64,000 nucleotides of DNA from Vigna angularis (taxonomy: Eukaryota; Streptophyta; Magnoliopsida; Fabales; Fabaceae): assembly GCF_016808095.1 (NCBI RefSeq), contig NC_068977.1, positions 29,289,364 to 29,353,363 on the forward strand, written 5' to 3'. Position numbers and translations under genes: made by a program. Below are positions 12,461 through 25,900 of the stretch, in pieces (position 1 is the stretch's first letter; every line of letters begins with the position of its first letter). Below the pieces are notes generated by a model, which saw nothing but the letters and a program-made list of their open reading frames with translations, was not told where the DNA came from and did not search any database.

Positions 12461-14294
12461 ACATTTTCATTATTTCACAAGATCTGAAAAGTGACAAAGT
12501 TTTAAGAAAATGGAAAAATTGAATGAATGAGGAAGTGCAAAAATTGAAAATACATGTAAATGTGTTGAAATTTTATCTTACAAGTTCATAGTATGATTAA
12601 ATTAGATTTAAAGTTTACCTTATAACATAATGTCATAATTATTTTAAATAATTATATTAAAGTTTATATCTCAAGCGAAAATTTATTGTTTGTTAAGTTT
12701 ATTTTTTTATTTAAGTATATCTACTCTTACCCTTAAAATATATACTTGTTATGAGAGATACGTCGAAGATTCTATATCAATTAAATATAAATTAAAAGAT
12801 ACAAGTATATAGAACTTTAATTTTATAAGGGAATTTTATACTATTAAATTAGACTTAACAGTAAAAATCTTATTTGAGTCTTCAATTTAAAGAAAAACCG
12901 TAGAAGTGATGATCAAATGTCTTGATCAGAATTTTACTTAGGTCATGAATATCTAGTACGCTGGTTGAAGAAAATAATGGCAACTAATACGTGTACGATC
13001 CATTATGATAGTACGTGGGAAGACAAAGCTTGGTTCCATTCATTGTAGATAAAATTTCTAGAGTTCCACAATTGAAAGAAAGTGGATTCGAATAACTTAC
13101 ATATGCTACATGCACTTAACACGTACACAATTTGAGTGTTGAGAGCGATTACTTTGTCTTTTATCCCTTAGATAAGATTTATCTTTTAGGTTAAGTTTTA
13201 TTCTCTTGATAACATTCAATTGTGTGTGTATATATAGGTAATAATAAAGACTCCACACCATATTATCTTTTCTATATTTAGAAAAATTATTCTCTTCAAA
13301 CGAAAAAGAATCGTAAATTTAGAGCATTTTTTTCACCAAAATAATATTTTGCAATATTTTTTCAAAACCATTTCTTCTTTTACATGATGTTTGCTTATGA
13401 ATCACGTTAACGTGAAGCTACGTGTTGTAGAGTATGGAAAACGTTAATCTTTTTCTCACCACGCAGTAAATTTTGAATATGGAAACAAGTTACCAAACCC
13501 AAAATCGATTATGACCTAAACGTGATTTTGGTGCCAAAACCAACTTCCACTTATAATTAACAAACTCATAAATATGTACGTGGATTTTTGTTGCCTACAA
13601 TACTTGAAACTTTTTCTTGTTTGGATATAAACTTCTAAATTTTAACACTCAATATTTAATAAATATTTTTTTTAATTTTCTCTTAGAGTAATTTATTTAC
13701 CTTTTAAATTAATGGTATTGATATATAGTCATCGTGTTCATATATTTACTCGTATATCAATACTGTAATAATATGAAAATTAACATGTCAATATTGTAAA
13801 TTCAGAAGCATGTCTATTAAGTTGTTAAAATAAGTTTGATACGATGAGCTAGTACGAACGGTCCTCAAAATAGGTCAAGTTAAATCAAACAAATAATGAC
13901 CTAAATTGAAGTAGATCTTTGTTGACCTATTCTGTTTAACATTTAGACAAATTTAGGTTAAAGGACAATCTTATGGATCAACTTACATTTAAAAATAATA
14001 ATTATAATTAAAAAATAATAGAAAATATATTTTATCAAAACATATGTAAGTATCAAGGTTTATAATTCAAATCATTATATCTTTATACTGAAATTAATAT
14101 TATATTCTTCTTTTAAATATTAAGTATTTTATATATTCTTTTAAATTTAAAATTATTTCATTAAAAAATATCTTTTATATCGGTTTGAGTATCAAGCTAA
14201 CCAAAATATTTTGACTCCTTTAAATTGTAAATTAGATTAGACTAACATAATTTTTCTCTTGAACATTTGGGCAAAGCTGGACCATCCGTTGTTT

Positions 14295-14348
<54 letters not shown>

Positions 14349-14970
14349 AAAATAATATTTTTTTTAATATAAAATGAATTAACTAGAAAATTAAAAAAAT
14401 ATATTTTTTTTATTAAATGTTGCAAACGGGTATAAAAATTCAGAAGTATACATGAAAATATTTCCTTTAATGAATTTGCTTTAATGTATATTAATTAGAG
14501 GTTTATTCGTGAATAAATTTCCGAATAGATTTTGTTTCTCCGCTGAATTTAAAACACAAATGGTAAACTTGATAAGATTTCATTTTCATTGATATGATAA
14601 ATCATGTGCATGTAATCGAGCACCTTGTCAAAAAAGTTGAATTCTCATTCGCCAAAGATATAATAATGTATTGGGACAAATAGCACAAATTCTTCAGTCT
14701 GCTTCAGCCAATACGTTATGGACACATAGTAGATTCTACCGTTTATCAGACAAAAAAACTGATATACACAATACAACATCATACTTTTGGGAGCGATCAC
14801 TTAGCATTTTCATCATCTAGAGCATGTTCCTTTGACAATTTTGAAGAACCAAATTTCTTACTTAAACAGTGTGCTCTTTCCCAAAATAGACAAGCTTGTA
14901 TGGAATCTCTCTTTATGCTTCTAATCCAAGCCAATTTCATGGTTTATTATTTCCCTTCATAAGCCCTTTT
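12461..14970. other. Intergenic region upstream of the TFL1-like gene
   Basis: About 2.5 kb of AT-rich DNA with no recognisable gene. An (AT)n run is at 14299-14345. The proximal part, about 14600-14970, is the probable promoter of the TFL1-like gene; no specific transcription-factor site is claimed. Confidence 0.4.
14299..14345. repeat. (AT)n microsatellite
   Basis: Uninterrupted TA run about 0.7 kb upstream of the TFL1-like start codon. Confidence 0.95.
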
Positions 14971-14975
14971 GGCAC

Positions 14976-14984
14976 CTATAAAAT
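14976..14984 (+). promoter_or_regulatory. Candidate TATA box of the TFL1-like gene
   Basis: CTATAAAAT lies 76 bp upstream of the start codon, in a CCTATAAAATGCC context, a normal distance for a short 5' UTR in a plant gene. The call rests on motif and position only. Confidence 0.45.
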
Positions 14985-15059
14985 GCCTTCAAAATCTCAC
15001 TTCTCATATGCCCTTCTTCTCAAAGTTTCCCTTCTCTGTGCAGTTTCATTCCAATTTTC

Positions 15060-15996
15060 ATGTCTAGGCTCATGGAACCACTTTCTGTGGGAAGAGTGAT
15101 AGGAGAAGTGGTTGACATTTTCAGCCCAAGTGTGAGAATGAATGTGACATATTCCACCAAGGAAGTTGCTAATGGTCATGAGTTAATGCCTTCTACTGTT
15201 ATGGCCAAACCACGCGTGGAGATTGGTGGTGATGACATGAGAACTGCTTATACCTTGGTAAAATAATCACTCATTCACCCTATAGCTATGTGTTTCATCA
15301 TATATATGTCTCTATCAGTACCAGTTAACTCATGGTATTTATGTATAAAATGGAACATTTAGATCATGACAGACCCAGATGCTCCAAGTCCTAGTGATCC
15401 ATGTCTAAGGGAACATCTTCACTGGTTTGTGTATAATCAAACTCTCTATGGTATTTTTTTCTATGTTCTTTGCACTTTCAATTCCATTATTAACTTAGTG
15501 AGAATTTGCCAGGATGGTTACAGATATCCCTGGCACCACAGATGTCTCTTTTGGTTAGTCACTCTCTTACCCCACACTATGTTGATTCTTATTGTTATCA
15601 GTATTTCTTAATCTAAGGATAATGTTTATTATATACTAGATATACCTTTACCACCATATGCAATATTATTTGTCAAGTTGAATTGCAGAAATAAAAAGGA
15701 ATATCATTTTTAAAGATGCTTGTAAAAAGGGCAGTTTTGTTAACAAAGGGAACTGTTAAAGTAACAGTATTCTTACAGGAAAAGAGATTATGGGGTATGA
15801 GAGTCCAAAACCAGTAATAGGAATCCACAGATATGTGTTCATCTTGTTCAAGCAGAGAGGAAGACAAACAGTTAGAGCTCCTTCTTCAAGAGACCATTTC
15901 AACACAAGGAAATTCTCAGAAGAGAATGGCCTTGGTCTACCAGTTGCTGCAGTTTACTTCAATGCTCAGAGAGAGACTGCTGCAAGGAGAAGGTGA
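15060..15996 (+). CDS. TERMINAL FLOWER 1 / CENTRORADIALIS-like PEBP protein
   Basis: A phosphatidylethanolamine-binding family protein. TFL1-type members act with FD-type bZIP factors and 14-3-3 proteins to hold back flowering and keep the inflorescence meristem indeterminate. Exons are 15060-15257, 15363-15424, 15513-15553 and 15779-15996 (198, 62, 41 and 218 nt), the standard four-exon PEBP layout with 62- and 41-nt middle exons, all with GT-AG introns, and they encode 172 aa. Visible motifs: [10 protein letters not shown] at 70-79, GIHRY at 115-119, and the C-terminal AARRR. His84 (matching TFL1 His88) and Asp139 (matching TFL1 Asp144) mark a repressor rather than an FT-type activator. The N-terminal [16 protein letters not shown] stretch fits the legume TFL1c group (pea LATE FLOWERING) better than the Dt1/DET group; that assignment is from memory. 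Odd: Cys80 stands where Tyr is usual (DPYLREHLHW). The frame is intact. Confidence 0.93.
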
Positions 15997-16001
15997 TTCC
16001 A

Positions 16002-16030
16002 GAAGAAGAAGAAGAAGAAGAAAAGAAAAG
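16002..16030 (+). repeat. (GAA)n in the TFL1-like 3' UTR
   Basis: A short GAA-rich run just after the stop codon at 15994-15996. Confidence 0.7.
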
Positions 16031-18122
16031 GGTTTCAGTAAATAAATTTATAACTAGTTTCAATCTCAAGTGTATGAGATTTGTTTCATCTGGTTTTCTT
16101 AGGGTTTGGCATGGTTGAACAACAAGGTTAAGTGTGTTTTCATGAAATCTCTTCTTCTCTTCTGGTTTTCTTTTTCAATTTTCTTGAGAGGTTGGTGGTG
16201 TTTAAAAGGTAGTAGATATTCTTGATGTACTTTGTACTTATAGCTATTATAGGTTATGAGAAGTTGGGGACCAAACTAGTCTTATGTTTCTTTCAAGGAT
16301 CTATGATCTGTTATTGTAAAGAACATAGCTTTACCAGAGCTGTTACTAACATTTTTCATGCTCTATCAGTTCAATTTCTTCACCATTCAAACCAGGATTG
16401 CTATCACATGCATATCTATGATTTCTTTCGGTTTAATTTATATATATCTAAGCATCAATGGTAAAACAAGAGTGTCACATAGCACTTGGTGTGGATATAA
16501 ATTCCTCAAAGTCGTTCATTAAGCAATAATCCATTACTGTTTTAGACATTGATGAAGTTAAAGTACGAAGAAAAGAAAGATAAGCCTACAACACAAAAGG
16601 ACAAAAAATAGTGATACGAAGTTGAAGCTTTAAACTTGATGGATAATCTTTTATCCTGACGATTTCGTGTAGTATTAATTTTTCTTTCGAAAAAACCAAA
16701 AGATTTTTATGACAAGTACATTTTTCGACATTTTGATTTGTATTCATTAATAACATGTCGTGAACACACTCTATAATTTATGTTTTTTTTATCTATCATC
16801 GCGACTTCTTGATGGAATTAACCTTTAGTTAAAAAATGCACATTTAAATATATATATTTGTCTCTAAATATGTATTTTGTACAAATTAAATTTAAAATAT
16901 TTTACACAAACCTGCCAACAGAACAATGATACGCCTATTAACCGACCTATTAGAATATGGTTTGTAAAACATAATTTATTTATCTTGAATGTTTGTATTA
17001 TATAAATGAAATAATATGTTCGGATATATTTAAATCAAAAATAATTGAAATACATTTTTTTTCTAATTATTTATTTTTTAAAAGACAAATCGTGATGTTA
17101 TATGAATAGATTTAAGATAAAAAAATAAAAATTCTCTAAAAAAATCTCATATCACTAATTTAGATTGAAAGAGAGATATATTTAAATTGTTATAATTTCT
17201 AACTCCTAAACTATATGAATTTAGTGAAAGATAATATTTATACAATTATATGAAATCTTTACGCAAACGTAAAATTTATCAAAACTTGTTTCAACTAATT
17301 ATACAATCTATGATGACTATAGTCGTTTATTTAATGTGAGACCGACATACAAAAGTTACGCAAAATCATATTGAATGAAATATATAGCAAGAAACATAAC
17401 ACACATTTAATTATAGTATCATCGTGATTGTTTAGAATTATTGATATGATGAACAAGATATGTATCTAGAAATGGGGCATGAATATAATTGGTGAATAAT
17501 TTGGTAGCGACCCACGTTTGTACGCATTCTCTGAAAAGTGTGGAATGGTTATTATGCATATTCTATATGGAAAACTATGGAAGAAAGAAAGAAAAGCTTG
17601 GTAAGAGACAAGACATCCAAGACAGCAAACAAAATAATAATTGCCTTATAAAGAGAGGGTGCGTGTCGTGTTGTCTATGGATATGGATTTCAAACGTGGC
17701 AAGATGTCATTAGTTGGATATGACTTCCAACTAAATTACAGAAATTCAAATACTCTTTCGAATTTCTTCTATGCATTTTCATTCACATCATTGACCTCCT
17801 CACTTACTTAGTGGGGCCATTAATGGTGATGTTAATAATAGAATGAAGGCTAGTAGCCACACAACAAACTATGTTACCCCTACTCTAAGTCATCACACAT
17901 TGCTGAGTGGAGCAAAGAATAAACCGAAAATGGTAGAAATGCCCAATCACAGGTCAAAAGGGGAAATTTTGAAGGGTTAATACAATATGTAACTCAACCA
18001 TTAAAGACAGACCAATGGAAAAGTACAATAGATTTTTACAAGGACAGCAAACAATGAAGAAAAAATTTCATCTGGGCTATCTATTTTTAAACACTTAACA
18101 TTTATTTCAAAAACTCGTTATA

Positions 18123-18127
<5 letters not shown>

Positions 18128-18187
<60 letters not shown>
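18128..18187. repeat. (AT)n microsatellite
   Basis: About 60 bp of pure TA dinucleotide. Confidence 0.95.
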
Positions 18188-18190
<3 letters not shown>

Positions 18191-19341
18191 CTATGTTAGA
18201 ACATCGCCCAGGTCCCTTTTTAAAAAAAATATAAATATTATATGTATATATACATATTATATCATATATATTAAAATATAAGTTAAAACTTGTTTGAAAA
18301 TTCAAATACATATTTTGGTTCTCACACTTTTAAATGATTTACAAGTTGTAATTTTTCGTTTTCCCTGTTAAGCTTTCACAATTTTCCAAAAGTAACATTA
18401 TTTAATGTGGAAAAAATTTGTGAATTAACAATAAAGTTTTATTTTGATAATTTTATCGAACATAAAATGTTGTGTCTTTCAATACAAGCTAACATTACGA
18501 ATTTGATGGTCTATCTCATTACGAAAAGTTGTATCTTCCCACAGAAGTTAGGTCAAAGAAATGGTAAAAAAAAATAAAATATTTGACTTATTTCTTAACT
18601 GATCATTTAATTTGATTGATATTAACTCTACTTGTTCCAATTACAATAACTAAAATATATTTTTCAGCTATAAAGATGATGAAAAATAGATTTAGAAATA
18701 AGATAAAAAATAAATTTTTAATTGATTATTTGATTACTTTATATTGAAAAAAAAATTGTTAAAAATTGTGATACAGATTACATTGATAAATTTTATGAAA
18801 GATAAAAAGGACTTGTAGAATTTATAAGAAGTATCATGAATTTATTTATTGTTATTTAATTTTTATTAAATGTTAATTATTTCCTTTTACCCTCTTCTTA
18901 AAATTGCTGGATCCGTCCATACCTACAATAATTTTGTTTTTCTACTAAAATTTGTGTTTATGCTTGGTAACAAGCTTTATTTAAAGGAATTGAAAGGAGT
19001 TTGGTTGGTAACTACTTGCGTGTTCGCAATCTTATGTGTTTTCTCTTTGTGGAATTGGTCAAAACAAAAAAGACTACTTCATTCAAAACAAGTTGGGCTA
19101 AAAGACAACACTTGAGTAGGCCAACGTTAAACTAGTAGATAATATAGTAAGAGATTGTCTATATATTACATTACTCAAAATAACATTATCAAATGAAAAC
19201 TTTTTTAAAACACCTGGTTAAAACATTAGTAGCTTTCGCTTATATAACTATTTTTCCGAATATTTAAAAAAAATGTAACCTTTTACTTTAAGTTTATCAA
19301 AAATCAATCTTCATAATATCACATAAGAATAACCTTCAATA

Positions 19342-19346
<5 letters not shown>

Positions 19347-19398
<52 letters not shown>
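19347..19398. repeat. (TA)n(GA)n compound microsatellite
   Basis: TA run to about 19374, followed directly by a GA run of about 24 bp. Confidence 0.95.
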
Positions 19399-19903
19399 TA
19401 GATTTGGACTTAAATCAATCTTATAATACTAATTTATAAAGTAAAATTTACGGTCATTTATATATAATAACTTAATTATATTTCTAACTGGTTGAACAAG
19501 TACTCTGCATAACATCAGTGTTGATAGGATAAACATTCCCCAGTTCACAAGAAGATCAATTACAGATCAAGCAACAAGCTGTACTCAAACTTGTTCTTGT
19601 AAACCTATAAAGATAAATTACAACAAAATATACTACACAGAAACAAATCTGATACATGCCAAAACAGAAGGGTGTTTTTCTTCTTTCTCTTCCTTTGAAA
19701 GAACACTTAGTTTCCTATGATAAAAATGAAATCCAACTAAATTGCAATAGCAACGAGCTCATACTCATTCTACTAAAAATATCATATCTGGGCACCAAAA
19801 AGGTGGTGGGATTCTGACATGCCAGATTATCTATCACTCTCACATATACATACAATGGATTTTCACCATATGAGGGTGGTTAATAAGATAAACTATAAAC
19901 TCC

Positions 19904-19909
19904 TTTATT
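19904..19909 (-). terminator. Candidate polyadenylation signal of XBAT33
   Basis: AATAAA on the minus strand, 66 bp past the stop codon of the gene ending at 19975. Position and motif only. Confidence 0.35.
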
Positions 19910-19974
19910 GATTGATCTAAGATTGTATGAAGTATATCCACAAAATAAGAATGGCCATGCACCAACCTATTATG

Positions 19975-22900
19975 TCAAGCATTTATTTCTGAATTGCATT
20001 GATGCTCCCTGCTGCAACTTCTTCTACCCCAAAACATGCCTGAACATGTTGTCTTATCTAGCCTTGGACCTTCCATTTTATCTGGATCCATCGTCGAGGA
20101 TGCTTGCGACCGGCGAACCGGTTCATCTCGCGTTGCTGCTTCCCGGGATTCAAATGTAGGGCAAGGACCATCATTGCAAGTGCACAGAGGAATAGCTACA
20201 GAAGGAAATGGAGTACAAGTGACGGGGCAAAGCATCTCTGATGGAACTGAAGCTACACGGTTCCTTCGAATCTCAGGGGTATGAGAAACAGAAGAGTTAT
20301 CTTGGTCACGTGGGTGTAGCATGCATGGGGTACACAGGCTGAGAGACACATGCATTTTGTTTTCTTTTGCTTGGGAACCTGGTAACTTCACAAAAGAGAC
20401 AATTCCATGTCTGCAAAGAGGGCAAGGGATAGAGCCAGGAGGACCACAAGTTTCAGAAGAAACATTGCTCGTTGAGCAAAGATAGAGTGCACATCTTACA
20501 CAAAGCTCATGTCCACATCCTGCATTTAAAACGCTAGAAATCAATTACACTGTGAAAGAATGCACAAAAAGTAGTAAGCTCCAATGCCTAGCACTAGAAA
20601 TGACTCAGGATTTGTTTGATTTGGTTAGCTTTTAAAAGTTGTTTTTAAAGCTGTTTTGAAAATTTATTCAAGAAAAGTTTGAGTGCTGCTGAGTTATTTG
20701 TCTATCTTTCCAGGTTTTAAAAGTGGTGAGTTCTGTCCATCTTTTCTGTAATTTGTGTCTTTGGCATTCAATTGATGAGTTTATCACAAAGTTGGACTTC
20801 ATGAACGTAGTTATTGTTGTGCCACCATGTTCTATAAACACTATTGAAAAACATCTTCTAGGTGTTTGTAGTTCATAGATTTCCCAACCCTATTTTGGAA
20901 ATAGATATTAAAAGTATCTACTGAGAAAACAATGATCAAATACATTTTAGTTTTAAAAGATAAAAACTTTCTTGAAAAAATCAAACAAGACCTTAGTATT
21001 TCATGTTGAATGCATAGAGAGATTATTTGATCTAGCCTAGTGAGCCTTCAACTTGTCTGAGTGTGCCTGTGCAGTTCATCAAATATCCTCTTGTAGACAA
21101 GCAGACAAAAATAAACAGATAGATGTCCAGAAGATTGAATTCAGTACCTTCAGCAGCCACAGAACATGACCTCTCCAGGCAGACAGCACAAACATCAACT
21201 TCACTGGAGGAGGTTGCAGCTGATTGCAATCCACAGTCTCTGCAGTTATTCAAATCAGTCTTGCATTTGCATCCAGAATAAACAACAGAGACATGTTTTA
21301 GCATTTAATTCTAAGATGGTATATCAGGAAAAGAACAACATTGGAAAAAAATGTAATTTTCTCTTTCAAGGGTTTATAACTCCATCTTCTGGTATTATCT
21401 GGCTGTCTTTAAGAATCATACAATAAACAAGATCTTCGTGTATCACTCCACCACAAGACAAATATGGGAGGGGCCACAATGAAAATGAGTTTGGCCCCAC
21501 CCTCTAATGTAAAAGAAATATTCCATAATGAAAATGTTTTCTAACATGCTCTATACCATAAATAACTTAAGGAAAGTCACTGTTGTTAGCATTTTATTTA
21601 AAATATACAATAAATCCATTCAATACCAAAGATGTGTGAGATAGTTACTGAGACAAACATAAGGAGATATGTGTTTCATTAGTCACATTCATGATTAGCC
21701 TCTATTGAGCATCATTTGACAAAATATGATAAACATGATATCATAAGTACATTATAATGGAGACCACCAAAAGCAGTGATACATATTTAATACATTCAAT
21801 TTAGCAAGTACTGTGAGCAATCATATCATGAGAACATAGCAACTGTTTTTTTCTGATAGAGGCCAACTAATACCACTATCAACTAGGGATGAGTAATAAA
21901 TTTGTACATGCGAATATTGTCCAAACTTGTCTCGATGTCCACAGGGAATATTCAAATTGACCAAACAATAGTCCGAGTTTGGGTAATACGTGATTTTCAA
22001 ATTGGGGCAAGGATTTGTATATTATATACATATCCGTCTTGCCACTGTCACCATTTTAAATTAATAAAATAATTTTGAAATATATACAATTATAATTTTC
22101 TCATTATTTAGCATTGAAAAGAATAAAATGTATGTTGTTTTAGCATTAAATTCTTAATATCACGTTTCATTTGATTTGATTTTTATTTTCAGTAAAAAAA
22201 CATTATTTAATAAATATCTAAACGGCTACAGGCATGGATACAAGTATGCCCACTGTCTGTTGAGGATGAAGATGAGACAAATTTCATACTCATCAAGTAT
22301 TGAGGATAGACATGGGTTTTTACTCTGGAGATAAGGACAGGTATAGTCAAACCATTGTCATTCCTATTATCAACATGGTTGTGATCTAGGGTTTGTGACT
22401 TGGATCATTGTGAACGACTTTGACCATTAAGTTTACTATTATTACTATAACCATCATGAAGGGAATATGAGAGAGAGAAAGGAAAGCATATTGTTTTGTA
22501 TTGTTGTAAAATAATGTATGAACAAATTTAAGATAGAATCATGCGATGATAACAAGAATGAACATGATAAGCCATAGGATAACTATTGTAAATAGTGGAT
22601 TATTAGGGTAAAAATATCTTCAATAGTGATTAGGAGAATATTATTTTAGAAATTCCTATTTAAAGTTGGTCCAAGAGTTTCTGTTTTGGGGAGTCCCATT
22701 TCCACTGCCGTATTAACAACCACCACCAGCATTGAGGTCAATGGTGGACCATAAAGATGTGCCATGAATTCCTTTGTGTTTTCCGTTTTAGGCATAGCAG
22801 GCTTTACATTCTCTGCCATGGACATGCGCATCAAGTTTAAGAGCAGCCTATTAAACCTAAGTCAAGCCTTACAAAGAGACTTCTCATCACTTGTACTGGT

Positions 22901-25900
22901 CTCCGTAATGGTTGACGGCGTTTCATCCATAATAATAGTTATATCCAAGTCAAACACACCCAGTTTGAACTAGATTTGTTCTGACCAATCAGCATAGTTT
23001 AACCCATTAAACTTGACCAACTATTGCTCAAACCAAATAAATTCATGGAAGTTGGATCCAATATACAAGCTCATACATTAATGCATTCAAACAAAATAAC
23101 TACATTAGTCATGCATTTAAGTTCACCTTTGAATGACACTTAAACCGATAGGTTTCATACAATTAAGATGTTAAAATAAATAACTTAATTGGACAATCAA
23201 TTATACTTAAATCTATATGTATGTTATCTTTGGATATACAAAGATATTTACTAAGTATGTCAAGTATCTCACTTTAATATTATTAATTATTATAAGCAAT
23301 GGTTAAACTTTGGGTAATCTTATAAAGCAATTAATAATATATTCATAATTTAACATCTTTTATTTTTACTCTAGAACTAATTAAATCATAAAATTTGATA
23401 TTACAAAGTTACCATACAATTAATTTTTAAAGTTGGGCATTTAAACTACTCCGAGTACGCATCCAATGGAATTCCATTATGTTATGTCATGCTTGCCATG
23501 TCTATACACATCCAATGGAATTCAAAACTAATGCATTATTAACGTAACATTTTGGGCACTTTTCAATCTACTAACTTAACATTTAATATACATTTGGATC
23601 CCAATTAAACTTCCCACTGTCAATCACCTAAGAGTAACTTTTAATTTCAATTTACATTCCAATTAAACTTGAATGCATAGTGAAAATATAAGTTATGCCA
23701 TTAAAATATTGCAAAATACAAGAACCAATTAAATTTCAGAAACCAAAAACCCTACCATTCACATTGGGTCTCTTCCGTTTCAAAACAAAACTAATAAATT
23801 GCGATTAAATTCCTCTAACAGTTTACGCATACGATTTCACTATAGGCAGCGGAAAATATAAAATCCCTAAATCCATAATTTCAAAATTAGGGTTTCTATA
23901 GTTGGGAAAAAAATCTGAGAATCATAAAATCCAGTAACCTGGCTTTGATAGCAATGGTAAGCAATTTCTATAATTTCAATTGAATGAAAATATACAGGAT
24001 CTTGAATTTCATGATTGTCACAATTTTCGCATACATAATTATAAAAGAAAAGAACTTACTTGTATTCATGGCAAAGTTTTCCTAATCAATTGTTTTCCCT
24101 TCTCTTACTTCTCTCAGATGGCTTCTAGATGATATAAAAGTTACCGACTAAGAAATCTCTTTCTGTCAAAATCATTGTTTCTCTATCTTTTCAAGAACGT
24201 AACTCTTGCTCTATTTTTTAGGAACGTAACCATTTCTCTATCTTTTTAGGAAGATAACTAGTATCTATTTTTTCATAAACGTAACCATTTTTCAGATGTA
24301 AAAGTTGTCTCTATTTTATTAAAGTTTGTAAAATATCATAAAATAGAAACAGTTTTTATTTCTGAAAAATGGTTAGGTTTCCGAAAAGATAGAGAATGGT
24401 TACGTTCCTACAAAGATAGAGAAAGGGTTACGTTCTAAAAAGATAGAACAACACTTACGTTCTTAAAAAGATAGAGAAACGGTGAACTTGACAGAAAGAG
24501 ACTTCCTAATCGGTAATTTCTATATCATCAAGAAATCATCTAAGAAAAGTAAGAGAAGGAAAAACAATTTATTAGGAGAACTTTGCAATGGATTCAGATA
24601 AGTTCTTTTCCTTCATAATTATGTACATGAGAATTGTGAGAATCATAAAATTCAAGATCATGTATATTTTCATTCAATTGAAATTGTAGAAATTGCTTAC
24701 ACTTGGTATCAGAACTAGGTTACTGGACAGAAACCCTAATTTTGAAATTATGAATTTTAGGAATTTTATATTTTTTGCTGTCTATAGTGAAATAATATGG
24801 GTAAACTGTTACAGGGATTTAATTGCTTATTAACTTTGTTTTGAAACATAAGAGACAAGGGTTTTTGGTTTCCAAAATTTAATTGGTTCTCGCTAGAGCA
24901 TGTAAACTATAATATGCAATATTTTAATAGCATAAGGATGCCTTATATTTTCATTGTGCATTGAAGTTTAATTGGAATGCAAATTGAAATTAAAAGTTAT
25001 TGTTAGGTGATTGAAAGTGGGAAATTTAGTTGGAACGGAAATGTATATTAAATGTTATGTTAGTTGATTGAAAAGTGCATCTAATGCATTAGTTTGGAAT
25101 TCCATGGATGTGTATAGACACAATTAACATAATGTATTAATTTGGAATTCCATTGGGTGTGTATTGTGGGTAGTTTAAATGCTCAACTTTAAGAATCAAT
25201 TGTATGGTAACTTTAATTAATTCATGAGTAAAGTTGTATTATGGCAATTACCCATGAAATAAAAGATGTTAAATTATGAATATATTAATTCCTTTATAAA
25301 ATTAATTGATGTTCATTGTTATAAGGCATTTAGAAGTGACCCAAAGGTGAACCATTGCTTATAATTAATGACATTAAAGTGGGATATTTGACATACTTAG
25401 TAAATATGTTTGTATATCCAAAGATATCATACATGTAGAGTTAAGTATGATTGATTTTCAACTAAAGTATATTTATTTTAACATCTTAATTGTATGAAAC
25501 CTATCAATTTAAGTGTCACCCAAAGGTGAACTTAAATGCATGACTAGTGTAGTTATTTTGTTTGAATCCATTAATTTCATCAAAGCATTAATGTATAATA
25601 TTGGATCCAGCTTCCATGAATTTATTTGTTTTGAGCAATTGTATGGTCAAGTTTAATGGGCTAAACTATATTGATTGGTCAGAACAAATCCAGTTCCAAT
25701 TGGGTGTGTTTGACTTGGATATGACTATTATTATGGATGAAATGCCCCCAAACATTACATAGACTAGTACAAGTGATGAGAAGTCTCTTTATGAGGATTA
25801 GCATAGGTGTAATAGGTTGTCCCTAAACTTGATGCGCATGTCCATGGAGAGAATGTAAAGCCTTTTATGCCTAAAACGGAAAACACAAAGGAATTCATGA

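Larger units (their letters stand above)
16060..19640. other. Intergenic between the TFL1-like gene and XBAT33
   Basis: The first few hundred bases are probably the TFL1-like 3' UTR and downstream flank. The remainder is AT-rich with microsatellites at 18128-18187 and 19347-19398 and only short non-conserved open frames. No gene is supported. Confidence 0.4.

Noticed and set aside
17489..17713. 74-codon open frame
   Set aside because: No recognisable domain, poor coding character, isolated in AT-rich DNA.
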